Shown here: piece by piece, positions 23,901 through 36,734 of the stretch
Position numbering within the stretch: the stretch's first letter is position 1
How the letters are laid out: each line of letters opens with the position of its first letter
DNA from: Galerina marginata
Lineage: Eukaryota; Basidiomycota; Agaricomycetes; Agaricales; Galerinaceae
Direction: 5' to 3'
Length of the DNA: 64,000 nt
Assembly: GCA_023014335.1 (NCBI GenBank)
Contig: JAECYW010000002.1
Span: 1,736,001-1,800,000 of the forward strand
Position numbers and translations under genes: made by a program
Notes under the pieces: model-generated
What the model saw: only the letters and a program-made list of their open reading frames with translations
Told to the model about the DNA's origin: nothing
The model's database searches: none

Positions 23901-24036
23901 GAAGGCGGGAGAAGAGAATCCGAGGTCGCTGCAGCAGTTCTGCCTTGAGGAATGACATGATCCCACGTGACCCCACTCTCCTTTAAGCACTCGGTCCGTC
24001 TCTATTCCATTCGACCCTTCAAGTTCCCCCCATGAT

Positions 24037-27000
24037 ATGCTGCAGCTCCAGCAGACTCTCACTGGATACCCCGCCGCTGGTCTCCAGTATCTCGTCGTCG
24101 GCCACGACTCTTTTCTCGTAAGACTTTCCCCGGGTCTACCGTGCATCATGCTCATCCTCTGCAGCTCTACCCATCCTCAGACGCTGTTATCATCCTAAAT
24201 GCGCGCACTCTCGCTCTTGTACGCGTTCTGGCGTTCTGGGAGGCGTTTCCCGGGACACAGCATACGAAGGACAAGATATCTTGCATTTCTGTTGATTCAG
24301 GCATGAAGCTTGTCCGTTTGCCATTTCAACTCGTCCAATTCTTGCTCATCGATTCGAGACACGCCGTAGATCGTTGCCGCAATGAAATCAAGGCTAGCCG
24401 CTTGGTCGCTTTCCGATACCCAGAAGGGTGCCTGGCGTATTCACTCTACTCTTGTGCTGCCTGAGAATCACCAAATCACCACTCTGGACAACAAAGCTGG
24501 TACACTTGCCGTCGTAAAATATTTCGACGCGTTCTGATGGTCCCTAGGTCTTCTTGCTGTCGGTTGTGAAAAGGAACTCTCAATTTACACCTTGATTCTC
24601 GAGAATGATCTCCCTACTTGGTCAAAAAAGTGGACAGCCAGGTTTGTAGCAGCATTTACATTTGCACATTTAGCTCTAATCATCCTGTAGCACATCGACG
24701 CCCATCCTCTTGAATTTTGCACCCTCTCTCATGTATATCTCCATGGTCTCAAAGGTATTTTACATCTTGCCTTCAGTTTTTGTCAGCACGATTCTCAACC
24801 ATAGGCGTCAAAACCAGAAAGATAACGCAATCCGACTATATTCGACAACCTCAGGTCGGCAAATGCAAGTAATCCCTCACCCTCGCCCCGTCGTCAAAGT
24901 ATCATGGAGACACCATCAGGCAGCAAGCCGGTTCGTTCGAAGTATGTCTTCTTGGTAATTTCTGACGTTAAACTACAGCGACGATCTCATTCTCTATTCC
25001 ATTACCTCGGATGCCACATTGCGCATATTTTTTCCAGTATTAGATGCTCCGGACCACTTGCAACTTCATGCTTCACTCGATATTTACGCGTCTCTACCAT
25101 TTTCTGTCGTCACCCAGCTGCAATCTTCAGATTCATCCGTTTTCTGGTTAGATCGCAACACAGTGGAGAGGGTCATTAACAACATCCTAAATGACCCGAC
25201 CCAAGTCGACGAAGCCCGCAATAGAAGAATAAAAGAAATAAAGGATGACGGCTGGGATTTATTTCTGAGAATATTGGCAGATGGATCTATCGTAATAACC
25301 GCTGTGGCCGTAAGTCCTCAGCTGGTAGGAATTTATGCATACACAGCTCATCCGTACTTAGAATATAGACCGCAGACCGCCCACACTTCTACAACATTTT
25401 ACTCTACAACAATCCCAGCCTTCATTATTCTCCAACCCACCTTCCTATCTCTATGCCCTACCCAGCCCCGATCCAATGCTTCTGACCCTCGTCTCGTCTC
25501 CTCCTCTCATGTCAATGGATCTCTCTCCCTTGGCATTCTTCGATGCTCGGTCTCATGGTCTCAGATTGAATTCATTGTGTCTGGAACGTATACCTGAGGA
25601 GGAATCAGAGATCATCAGATTCATTCGTACACCCGAAGGCAAAGGTGTTGGTGCCCTCCGTGTTCGTGGTGGGGAAACATGGCAAGTTCATGAACGCGGT
25701 ACAAAACTAGTACGAGCTGGTAGCTGGGATCAGGCGGATTTTGTGGTAGTTCTAGCCCAAGGTGACTATTTCTTCATGACCTTATTCTCCTATAACTAAT
25801 TCTTATCGCGAAGGCCGACAGTTCGCCACATATTCCAAGGCCACCGGCCTTTTGACCTTACATTCGTCTCCTCTTCAAACTATCACCGTACCTCGTCTGG
25901 AATCAGTATTCACTATGCCTTCTCCGACGGAATATGAATTCATACTGGGGATAACTGCCGACTTCGCCATCGTGCAACTTCAGGTCACCGATGAACCAGG
26001 CTTAACCATCCTCAGCCAACAACGATTACCGTTATCATATACCCCAAGGTTCATTCTCCCGGTGGATCCTATGGCTTGGGGTCATACTCGTGGTTGGGCC
26101 GAGCACGACGTCCTTCTAAGTATTTCTGAGGTTGGCGAAATCGCCTTTTGGGTTCCTGAGGCAAATGCAGAAAATGGATGGCGGTGTACCGGCAAAGTAC
26201 GGACGGGAAGTACTGGTTTCCGAAAGGTCAGATGTAGTTCCGCAAAGAAGACCGCCCTAAGTGAGTCCACGTTCATTCTTTACTGCCAACTATAGTCATT
26301 TTATACCTTGATATAGTTGTTGGAGGTCCAAACGGAGATGAATTGACCATCTGGGATTCGCTTGAATCCGAATTTGCCTCTGGCCTGGAGTATCGTGGAA
26401 ATTACAGGTAGCAAACTTGATCATCGAGCCATGATAGTTGACTCACTCATCCTTTTCACGTCTTAGCGAGCCGATTCTGGACCTGGATTGGAGCTCGACG
26501 CCGGATATGCAATCCATATTAGCCGTGGGATATGAACACCGAGTGGACATTCTTTGTCAACAGCGGATGACTTACTTCGATGAAGACCGCGGATGGGGCC
26601 TTCGCAGAACAATAGACATTTCAGGGTTCGAATTTTTTTAATAGCATTTTCGGACAAACTGGCCAACATTCTGAACATTTACAGTTTTACCCCTTATCCA
26701 ATCAGCGACTCCATATGGCTGGCACATGGGTCCTTTTTAGTTGCAGCTGGGCAGCAAATGTATTTATTCAGCGAACCACCTCCCGATCAGAGAAATAGCC
26801 CCGACCAGGAAACCCTTATTGAATATGTTGCACGACAAAATGGACCTCTTGACGATTACCATCCTCAAATGCTCCTGCAGTGTTTAATCTGGGGTTAGTT
26901 CGTTTGTTTGACCACTGTCACCTTCCACTCAGTCACTCCTGTAGATAAAGTTGAGCTCGTAAAGGAGACTATCGTCAATCTTGCACAGTTTTTCTTCGAT

Positions 27001-29036
27001 CCAGATTCCATAACCAACGGTGCAAGACCCCCACAGCTGCCCGTTGAGCGGTTTTTGAAAAAGTATCAACCTAACCATGAAGGAGTATGGAACGTCGTCT
27101 CGTACCCCCTTCATTCTTCTTACTCTTCTCCCCCCAGCGTGTCAACAAGCAGCGGTACAACCTCCTTTTCAATGGATCGTCGTCACCAGTAGAAGAGTAT
27201 GTCCTTGATTCTACCATTTCCTTGTTAAGGCCTCTGACTTGATATGTCTTCAGCCCCAACGCCATTGAGTTTAATCGATCGGTGGTTACTCGCTTGATAG
27301 AGATGCTGGAACTACACCCACTTCCTAACCTTTCTATAAATGAGCAGGCACATCTTATTATATTGATACAGACGACTTTAGAAGTTGGTCTCTCCCTATC
27401 CCTCTCTCGAAGTCGCGCAAACTGGCTGAATTTTTACCTTCAGATCCACGAGCAACGCCGTGCTCTAGACTCCAACGGCCTTCGATATCTCATTTCAATG
27501 AGGTCATTTTATATCATTAACAGTCGGACTGCGGTTTCAGAAACTGTTAAAATTAATGGAACCGCTCAAAAACAATCAGGACGTAGAGAACGTCTTCGCT
27601 ATCGGGACATGATCTGGGCCTTTCATAGCGAAAGTCAAGACTTATTGTTGGAGGTTTCGACCACCGCTTGCAATGGAAAGATGACCTGGTCTGATGCCAG
27701 AGCCTTAGGAGTAGCACTCTGGCTAAATTCTGTGGAAAAATTGGTTCGTCGACCAGTTGCAACCCTGCGCCTTTATTTCTTTCTAAACCATCCTGAACAC
27801 AGAAAGCTCAATTCGAGGTCATAGCGCGAAACGAATACATGGCTGGCGAAAACCGTGATCCTACGGCATGCTCACTTTTTTATTTCGCACTGGGTAAATC
27901 GAAGCTCGTGCAGGGATTGTGGAGGCAAGCAGCTTGGCACAAAGAACAGGCTCTTATGTTGAAATTTCTCGGAAACGACTTTACCAACCCAAGATGGAGA
28001 ACATCAGCGCTTAAGAACGCATTTGCGTTGCTTAGTAAGCAGCGATTTGGTGAGAGTCCAGTTAATAAGTGTTCAACGATATGGCAAACTGATGTGTTTC
28101 AAAAAGAATATGCAGCTGCCTTTTTCTTACTTGGAGGTTCATTGAAAGATGCTGTTAATGTTTGTATCAAACAACTCGGAGACTTCCAGCTGGCTGTAGC
28201 CCTTGCTCGCATAGTCGAGCAAGGTAATGAAGGTCCAGTTCTACAAGAAATCCTCATTGGCGCTGTCATTCCAACAGCATTCGAGCATGGAAATCGCTGG
28301 CTCGGGAGTTGGGCCTTCTGGTTATTGCATAGGCGTGATCTAGCCGTTCGAATACTTTTGGTATATAAATTCTTCGCCTTGATTTTTTTTGGAAGTCTTA
28401 TAACCCATTCGCAGACACCGTTACAGGACATCGCTGCGGCTTTTGGTGTGGAAGTCGACGAAATCGGAGAACCTCATTATGATGATACAGGTCTTGCACT
28501 CTTGTTTTCGCAGTTGCGGTCGAAAACCTTGCAAGCCGCCAAAGGCACAAGCGAAATATCTGGCCGATCCGAATTCAACTTCGTTTTGCAAATGGCGCGA
28601 GTGTTCTGTAGAATGGGTCAGTAGTTTGGAGGTGTTTTTATACAATTATTAATCTACGATTCGTTCTGTAGGGTGTCATGTTTTAGCTCTGGATCTTGTT
28701 AGCTCCTGGTCTTTTGCGCGGCCATCTACAGCAGTTCACGAAGCGAGAAAATCGGAAAATATGGGGATCGCGGCACCCATGCCCTCTCGACCATTGTTCC
28801 CACTAGAACCTGCCTTACGCCGCAATTCATCCATCCTGATCGATATGGATATTTCGTCCCTACCCCCGACTCGCAAGGCATCTCCCGACATGCATGTCAA
28901 AGCCAAGTCAAACACCATCGAGACCATCCAAGAAGAAAACGACCTCTTCGCGCGTCAAGCAGGCCTCGGGAACTTGATGAAGTCAGCAAAGCATGATGTC
29001 AAAGTACCAGAATTTGATATGGATGCATTTTTCTGA
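24037..29036 (+). CDS. RAV1: RAV1, large subunit of the RAVE V-ATPase assembly complex
   Basis: Twenty exons: 24037-24117, 24165-24311, 24370-24499, 24548-24641, 24691-24754, 24818-24930, 24979-25309, 25362-25761, 25814-26260, 26317-26407, 26467-26625, 26685-26893, 26945-27084, 27138-27196, 27254-27383, 27444-27743, 27803-28049, 28107-28360, 28415-28616, 28672-29036; 1320 residues. The N-terminal half shows beta-propeller features (YPSSDAVIILNARTLALVRV; DNAIRLYSTTSGRQMQ). The C-terminal half has the Rav1p_C block: LRYRDMIWAFHSESQ, ARALGVALWL, DPTACSLFYFALGK, QAAWHKEQ, RFEYAAAFFLLGGSLKDAVNVC. RAVE reassembles V1 onto Vo to activate the vacuolar proton pump. The acceptor at 24817 keeps the frame; the nearer AG at 24804 runs into a stop. 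Confidence 0.93.
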
Positions 29037-29207
29037 TCGAGCATCATAAATCAGCATGGAGCTTCTCTGTCAGACCCACTGTAGCTTAAATTTATTGCCC
29101 TTTTACACTTTGAAAGAATAGCGAATCTGAAGACGTCGTATCATATCGGTCATGAGGAGAACTGTTCGTTAATGTTCCGATTCTTGGGTTGATGTGACTG
29201 AAATTAT

Positions 29208-30859
29208 CTATCCCTGCACTTCAACTTCTCGTTTCTTGAGCACGAGGTCTGAGCCTACAACACGCTTCCACACATCTTGCACGTCTTCCACGACAGTTTC
29301 GAAGTGGGAAGTGGCATCATAAGATCGAGTTATGAAAATGTTGTCATCCTGGCCAGAACTGGTTGGAGTGTATAGCGGAGTGATATCGACGAACCTAATG
29401 ATTGTATTCAGTATATGATGTAAAAGAGCTTGCGCAAATGCTGCTCACTTGTCATAGATAGGCCCAAGGAGTTCCAGGCCAGGTCTAATTTCCAACTCAG
29501 GCTTGTCGGTTTCCACGATGGTGCTGACAATAGCGACATAGACGTCCTTTGCGCAAACATTATGTGTTGAGGAAACCATTGCGATATAAATATCTGCAGC
29601 AAAAGATTAATCTAGAAAATAAATCAAAGACCACGACACTTACCGTTTCTTCGATTGACCTGGTTCTGGGGAATAATAATTTGGCAACTGTCCGAGTCTT
29701 CTGTACCGGGAATGGGGTGTTTCAAGAAGCAGATGGCTCTGACGACCTTGCCCTCTTCGACAACTCTGATCTTGCCGTCTGCATTGCCGCCGAAGTAACT
29801 TGGATCGCCAATGACCTGCTTAGCCTTGACAGTTTCACCGCCGCTAGTCACTCCCACGAACTTTCCATCAGAACCAGTGACAATGGCGTCAATCGGCTTG
29901 TCCAGCATGTAAGTACCGCCATAGATGGCACTCAACCGGGCGAATGACTGAGGAAGCTCGCCAAGTCCATACAGAGGGTAAATATACGGTGACTTGCCAT
30001 AGCGAGCCATCGACGAAGTGTAGAGTATGATACGATCATAAGCCGGCCGTGCAGGCTTAGTGATATAGCTATGCGACCATGCTCATCAGTGAAGAATGAC
30101 ATATTGCTGTGGAAAGAAACCTACTCGTCATCCAAGTAAAGAGCCATCGCATGGCCGATGAAATCTTGAGTGCCAGGTTCGAGTCCGAATTTCTCGTAGA
30201 CTGTTTTCATGCTGTCTCTATCAAGATCGATGCCTGAAGAACAATCAACGTCAAAAGAAAGTCGGACTTCCCACTCCCCTATATACCTTGATGAGTAGCA
30301 GGATCGTCGTCCTTCCACCCTTGCAGGAACTCGAAGAATTTCTTCGCTCGTCTCTTCTCGAAAAGACCCATCAAGGGACTCCTAACCGCCTCCATCTCTG
30401 TGCTGGGGACTTTGGAGATCTTCCCATCGCGATAAACAAAGCTTCCTGCGATCTGCTTGAATTCGAGGTAGCGAGTGACATCGGTGTGAACCAGGATCTT
30501 CGTAAGTTCTCCAGAGGCAATGATAAACTTCGGCACGAGATCGACAGCGTAGTCACGATCCCGGCCGAGGTCTGTTGGAGCTGCTTTGTCTGGACGGAAC
30601 TTGCGGTACAACTGCCACTGATGTCAATGTCATAGAAAACACAGAACAGCTCATAGCGCACTTGGGTCAGGTTCAAGCTCGCACTGTCACCTCCGTAGTA
30701 GTCGTTCCTGTCCATATGAAGGACCTTCTTGCCCTCAACGGAGAGCAAACCTGAAAGTATACATTCAGTCAGACCGGTGCCCAGCACAATCACCTGGAAA
30801 GAGGGTAAGAATGTGGGGCCTGTATTTTACGTTATACTCACATCGTATTCCTCATCCAT
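29208..30859 (-). CDS. GDI1: Rab GDP-dissociation inhibitor
   Basis: Seven exons: 30859-30842, 30793-30662, 30611-30287, 30233-30125, 30068-29644, 29593-29449, 29394-29208; 446 residues, the usual GDI length. The N-terminal FAD-like nucleotide-binding fold is clear ([17 protein letters not shown], then [18 protein letters not shown]). Further landmarks are [39 protein letters not shown] (the Rab-binding and mobile effector region) and [21 protein letters not shown] extracts prenylated Rab GTPases from membranes and keeps them soluble for recycling. The first exon is only 18 nt (MDEEYD). Exon 3 has an alternative acceptor 6 nt upstream that would add Trp-Gln. Confidence 0.95.
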
Positions 30860-31120
30860 GTTTGTGAGGTTCTATAGGTTGTAAAGTCGATAGTGGAGTG
30901 AGATAGATGGGAGAGGAAAGTCGTTACCTAAACGCCACTTTATCGATCTCCTGAATATCTCGGCACGTGAACGCGACAGGGACTCGATGTCACACAAACG
31001 CAGACGATACGTAGACATTATCAAAAGCGCATAAGATACAAGTAGAGAAAAGAGTGCTACCCATGATCGTACACTTGCCAAGCCAAGCCAAAAAAAAGAT
31101 ACCAGTAAATTATGTCCATC

Positions 31121-33049
31121 CTACTCTGCCCTTCCCCGCTTGACAAAAGAATCGTCACCCGAACCGGATTCCAACTTCCGCTTCGCCTTCGGCGGTGTTC
31201 GTGTTGGTCGAGCACACTGTGTATGTATCGAAGAACCTGACGTATACGAAGGGTTGGTTCCTTCCTTCTTAATTTTATTCGCAAGCTTCATGAGAGCTGT
31301 CCATGTCCGGAAGGTTAGTGGGAGCAGAACACAATGATAACCGCGACTTACAGCGTTCATTCCGACGGTAGTATTCGGCCCAAGATTTTGCAGATCGCTG
31401 GGGGTGCTAGAAAAATACAGTTTACTAATGGTTGACGATTGAAAAGCCAAGTACCTTTTGGTGATGGGGTTCCCATCGATCCTTTGATGTGGTATCCTCC
31501 CAGTTCTGAGAAGCGGCAATATACTTTGCAGTTACATAAAGGTCTGCGTCGGTAAAAGGGCTACCGCTATCTCCCATATCTTTTTCGGCATAATGGCGTA
31601 GAGGTTTGTCGTCGTCGTCGTATTCTGGTTCCCCTTTCTCAACATCGGATTCTGAATTGTCAGATTCTTCAGTTGTTGAGGGGTCCTTATACTTTGGTCT
31701 TCGCCTAGTCGGTGCTTTTTCTTCTTCTTCTGCTTCTTCACTAGAAGAGGCTCCATCAGAGATGTATTCGTCACCTCTCGCTGCAGCTAGGATCTTATCA
31801 GGTATGTCATGATTATTTGACCAATGGGAAGCCCATGATTGAGCTGTATGATGAGGAGCCTATGCAATAAAATTGAGTGACGGGTGATCACATATTACGA
31901 CGAAGATTCACCTTATCAGCAAGGAGATTACAAATATCAAGCCTTGAAAGAGCCGGGTCCTGTTTCAAGCGCCATCCAACAAATTTGATGAAAAAATCGC
32001 GATCTTCTTTCGTGTATTTATTTCCTCTGCCACGATGAGGAATGACATTTGTAGGAGGGCTAGGCGAGCGCGACGGTGGATCAGGGATCTTGATTTCAGC
32101 ATTAGGTGCCGGTAAACGACCACCATAAACAGGCGATGGAGCGGTGAGACTGTTAATTGTATTTCTGCGGCCTTGATCTTTCCCTAAAGGTGGCGTTGAC
32201 TGGTCGGACTTCCTCTGAGGACGCTTGATAGACGGCGCCGAAATAGACACGCGGGAATATGACGTATGTGGCGAAGGCTCGCGTTTAAAAGACGCGGGAG
32301 AAGGTTTCTTGATTGTCGGTATTGACTTGACACGGTCGACATCCGATGACGCAGAGCGTTGAAAGCCACTGGCCCCGGTGGACGAGCGATCGCCTTCCTG
32401 CTCTTTTTGCAGACACATCGTAATCCAGCCGTCGAGGCGCTCCCTGTGATCAAGATAATAATCCTTCCAAAGACTAGCAGAATGTCCATTTTTCTGGATC
32501 GCTTTCATTAGTCAGGATAAAGGTAGTATTTAAAGAATGTGACAGTACCCCGTGTAGACTGTTTAAGGCGTCTTTGTAACTTTCCTTTCGTCTAGCGGCG
32601 CTGAGCAGTTTCGTGAGGAGGATTGGTTCATCGGAACCCTCAACTGGGGCGGACATAGCATACGCCTCTTGTATAAGCTGTTGGGGCAAGAATGACATAT
32701 TGAATGGGGCCATGGGAGGAATGCTATTGGAAAACTGCTGAGAATGCATTTGGTTTCCCCAAGGCCCATGGTTGAAAGGAGGCTGATGCTGGGGCATTTG
32801 ATTTGGTGGAAGACCGTTCGTTTGCGGGGCATTCATTTGCATGGCATGGTCTTGCCACTGGTTGTGGGGATTACGGTGTTGCATGGGCTGTGAGGGATGT
32901 TGGTGGTGGATTTGCTGAGGAATATTGTTGTTGAAGAGGGGCTGGTTCAAATGCTGAGGAAGAAAATCATTGAAGTTATTGGAACTGGTTGACGCGACGC
33001 TACTTGCAGGATACCCGTTCATCGCGGCGTGATGGCCGTTCGAGTTCAT
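31121..33049 (-). CDS. Rap1/TRF2IP-type Myb-like DNA-binding protein
   Basis: Exons 33049-32549, 32493-31912, 31859-31455, 31406-31352, 31296-31121; 572 residues. The first 110 residues are low-complexity Asn/Gln/His/Pro. A conserved helix follows (PILLTKLLSAARRKESYKD...LWKDYYLDHRERLD). A Ser/Pro/basic linker leads to a Rap1-Myb-like module KYTKEDRDFFIKFVGWRLK...LADKAPHHTAQSWASHWS. An acidic region (SSSEEAEEEEKAP) comes before a second Myb-like module FTDADLYVTAKYIAAS...HPQRSAKSWAEYYRRNE. The C terminus is basic (AKRKLESGSG, RGRAE). The layout suggests a telomere or chromatin factor related to Rap1 or TRF2-interacting protein; that is inference, since no BRCT domain is visible. It is divergent from the MMSDH gene. 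Confidence 0.62.
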
Positions 33050-33321
33050 GGATGATGCAAGAAAGCAAGTGAGAAATAGGCAGAAAATATAAAGGCGAGA
33101 TACCTAGAGAAACGGCTGCAACGGATTAGAAACACTCTAAAGAATGCCGAAAATTTGAACCAAGGAACAAGCAGGACTTCAAAATATTTCTGCATCGAAG
33201 CCTGTGTGACGGCAACTGTGACAGAGTCTAAATGCGCACGTGACAGTCGCGTACATACCCATGTTCCGGCCCGTATTTCTCATCTTTCAACTCACGACCA
33301 AGTTTGAAGTCGTCCACCACC

Positions 33322-35829
33322 ATGCCACTCCTCAGGTTTCCTCAGCTGCGGACATTGCAGACCAAGTCCTTCCATACCTCTTCTCACTTGAAGGCGCTCA
33401 GCGCCCTGGCTTTACCCAAAGCTGAGCAGATATCTGCGAATTGGAAGGGCACAAGCGCGACAGGGGGCTCAACTAAGAACTTTATTGGCGGCGAGTTTGC
33501 GGAGAGTCAAAGCACAGAATGGATCGACGTACACGATCCAGTAAGACTATCTAACCTCGTTGTTTTAACCAAGAAATGTTCACGCTCAAGGGTTTATATA
33601 GTCCTCACAAACCGTCCTCACACGCGTTCCTCAAAGTACGGAGTCGGAATTCCTGGCTGCTGTGGATGCGGCGTCGCATGCCTATAAATCGTGGAGTCGG
33701 ACTAGTGTCGTAACTCGCCAGAAATTCGTTCTCGAGTGAGCTATTTGTCCTTCCCGCCTTACGCTTAAGAGAGATGTTAATCCTTTACAGACTTCAGCAC
33801 CTACTTCGTCAAAATGCGGATGCCATTGCAAGCAGCATTGTGTTGGAGCAGGGAAAGACGCTGGCAGGTATGTTCCGCAGCCTTGTACTTATTCAGTTTG
33901 CATGGCTAAAGTAGTCATTTTCCAGATGCACATGGAGACCTTTTGCGCGGGTTGCAAGTCGTGGAGACTGCTGCTGGTATAACCTCAACTCTTATTGGTG
34001 AAAAACTCGAAGGTTCGTATGCTCAACCATTGTACTCCCCATTATTCTAAATTACCTGTATAGTCAGCAAGGACATGGATACGGAAGTTAGGAAGGTGCC
34101 TTTAGGGGTTTGCGCTAGTATCGCGCCATTCAATTTCCCAGCGTGCGTCAATGCTTGGATTTTTCTCATCTTCTCACTTGTTCAATCTTTCTTTCAAAGA
34201 ATGATTCCTCTATGGACCATACCCATGGCTGCGGTTACAGGTAATACACTTATCCTCAAGCCTTCGGAGCGTGATCCAGGGGCTGCCATGATAATAGCAG
34301 AACTTTGCCAACGTGCCGGTCAGTCAAACTCTAGGGGGATCAAATCACTCTATTCCTAATCATCACATCTAGGTTTGCCATCCGGTGTTCTAAACGTTGT
34401 CCATGGCAGTGCACCCACGGTCAACGCTATATGTGACCATCCTGCTATCAGAGCCATTAGCTTCGTTGGAGGTGATCGTGCTGGAAAACACATATATGAA
34501 AGGTTATTCTGGAGCTGTTCCAGTATCTGCCTATCACTTACGATGACTTTCAGAGGGACTCAGAATGGAAAACGAGTACAGGTCCGTGTTTCTTGTGCTA
34601 ATGCGTGGAAGAATGATCCGAACACGAACAGGCAAACCTCGGTGCCAAAAATCACGCTATTCTCATGCCAGATGGTTCGTCCATGTTTGAATACTTTGGC
34701 AATCGATATAACTTTGCACTGTATAGCCAATAAGAATCTTGCAATCAACTCTATTGTCGGTGCAGCCTTCGGTGGTAAGTATTCCCAGCCATTATACAGC
34801 ATTACTCCGCTTACCAGATTGATCGTTACAGCGGCTGGACAACGTTGCATGGCAATCTCGGTGGGCGAGTCAAACAAAATAATATAAATTTTCTTTACTG
34901 GCTAATGTCATAACTTGTAGCCGTTATTGTTGGAGATACCTCAGTTTGGTTGCCTGGACTTGTAGAACGCGCCCACGCTTTGAAGGTTAACGGTGGGTTC
35001 GAGAAAGGCGCAGACCTGTAAGTCATCACTTGGCTCATATTTCGACTAAGTACTCAAGTTCAAATCAGCGGCCCACTCATATCACCGGGGGCTAAAGACA
35101 GAGTAACTAAACTCATTTCATCCGCTGAGGACGAGGGTGGAAAGGTTGTTCTAGATGGAAGAAATTTCAAGGCGCCTGACTCATACCCATACGGAAATTT
35201 TGTTGGCCCCACCATCATTCAAGGTGGTACTTCAATGAAGTGTTACAAGTAAGTACCATCCTTTTCCAATGTTTTCCGTCTTGTTCAATTTGTTTGTAGG
35301 ACAGAAATATTTGGACCTGTCCTCGTGGTCCTGCAAGCTGATACGCTGGACGAGGCAATTGAAATCATTAATGAAAATCAATATGGAAATGGAGCAGCCA
35401 TCTTTACCCAGTCTGGCGCTACTGCACGCCGGTTCGAAACGGAAGTCAACGTTGGTCAGATTGGCATCAATGTTCCTATTCCAGTGCCTCTACCCATGTT
35501 TGCCTGGAGTGGTAACAAAGTAATAAAACTTGCATTGTACAGACCACTGCACTGACTTACATTGCCTTGACAGGGAAGTGTGCTCGGAGATATTGGCTTT
35601 TATGGGAAAAGGTGAGTTGAATGATTGTACATTGTCACTGTGTAATAAGCTCAATACATACACCGGAAACAGTGGTATCAACTTCTATACTCAAAACAAG
35701 GTATACATTCTCCTAGAACCTGCAGAATATCTATGAACTGATATTATATTTTAGACCACAACGAGTCTATGGAGAGCAGAAGACGCAGTGGGCAATCGTG
35801 CGGCAGTAGACATGCCTACCCATCATTAA
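33322..35829 (+). CDS. Methylmalonate-semialdehyde dehydrogenase (ALDH6 family), mitochondrial
   Basis: Seventeen exons: 33322-33540, 33602-33735, 33791-33867, 33926-34012, 34064-34142, 34200-34318, 34373-34502, 34554-34581, 34632-34674, 34727-34774, 34832-34864, 34921-35017, 35069-35248, 35300-35519, 35574-35611, 35673-35700, 35755-35829; 544 residues. An Arg/Ser/His-rich presequence ([20 protein letters not shown]) precedes the ALDH fold. The catalytic cysteine is Cys327 in [36 protein letters not shown] and [10 protein letters not shown] are ALDH6 landmarks. The enzyme converts methylmalonate or malonate semialdehyde to propionyl- or acetyl-CoA in valine and inositol breakdown. The intron at 34865-34920 must be GC-AG (gcgagt donor) to keep ISVAVIVG in frame. 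Confidence 0.93.
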
Positions 35830-36734
35830 GCTATATCCATTCCAACTTGTGTTTCATCTGCATTAATAAGGTCAAATCATGCAAAAACAGCTTAAGTCCA
35901 TGTGGAAGAGGTCGCTTCTCTTGTCACTTCATCGAGGAAGGCATTTGAGAGGGCAACACATTGTTGGTAGACTTTCTCGAAGCCGGCCTGTCAGAATCAG
36001 CCCATTTGAGTGCTGCGAAGTTGGACTAAACTTACCACTCCGCCGTAATATGGATCCGGAATGGGTTTATTGTCGAGATATGATCCCCAAAGGCGTACTT
36101 CAGCAGTTGCATTTGCAGGTTTTATCCCATTTAAGTGTCGCAGGTTACTCTCGTCCGCTGCCAGTATATGGGTGAACTGAATGAAATCCGAGGTTTTAAC
36201 CTGGCGCGCCAGGCTGTCAATAGGGACGCCGTGCTAGTGCACGATAAATGACCTGAGGTTTTGACTACATGGAGGACATGCACCTTTTTACAAACTGCAA
36301 CCGTCCTAAATAGCTTGACATTGAGCCAGGAGGAACTGTCATGGCAGGTGGGGAGGACATCACCTCTGGTCTGGTTCCTCTCCTACGTGATATCCGGCCG
36401 TTCCGCAACTATCGACGGTTATATTGACCCCTCGTTTACCTGCAACGTATTTCAGAACGGCCTCGCCCATTGGTGAGCGACAGATATTGCCTAGAAAACA
36501 TTATTCAGCTTCAGTTTACGATCCCATGTCACTGATCACAGTAAAAGAAAAGGCTCTTGCCTAGACAGACGACTAAGGTCTTGATTTCCGGTGAAGTATC
36601 GGACGACATGGTGGAGTGAATCGCAGCAGTGTAACCGCAAACGTTATCGAATAAATGCAGATCAGCTTATGGTTATTGATTATCTCTAGATCATGGGGAT
36701 TAATTATAAATAGCACAACTCATCCACTACCACC
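35830..36734. other. Largest non-repeat intergenic stretch in the window (905 bp)
   Basis: Lies between MMSDH and the downstream thioredoxin-fold gene, both on the plus strand. It holds a perfect 14-bp palindrome cctggcgcgccagg at 36200-36213, flanked by short repeats of gaggtttt (36190s and 36250s). Scattered short open frames have no recognisable motif. No tRNA or transposon signature seen. It may be an extended promoter for the downstream gene. Confidence 0.45.

Noticed and set aside
30872..31120. Open frames between GDI1 and the Rap1-like gene
   Set aside because: Short, motif-free and located where the GDI1 promoter must be.
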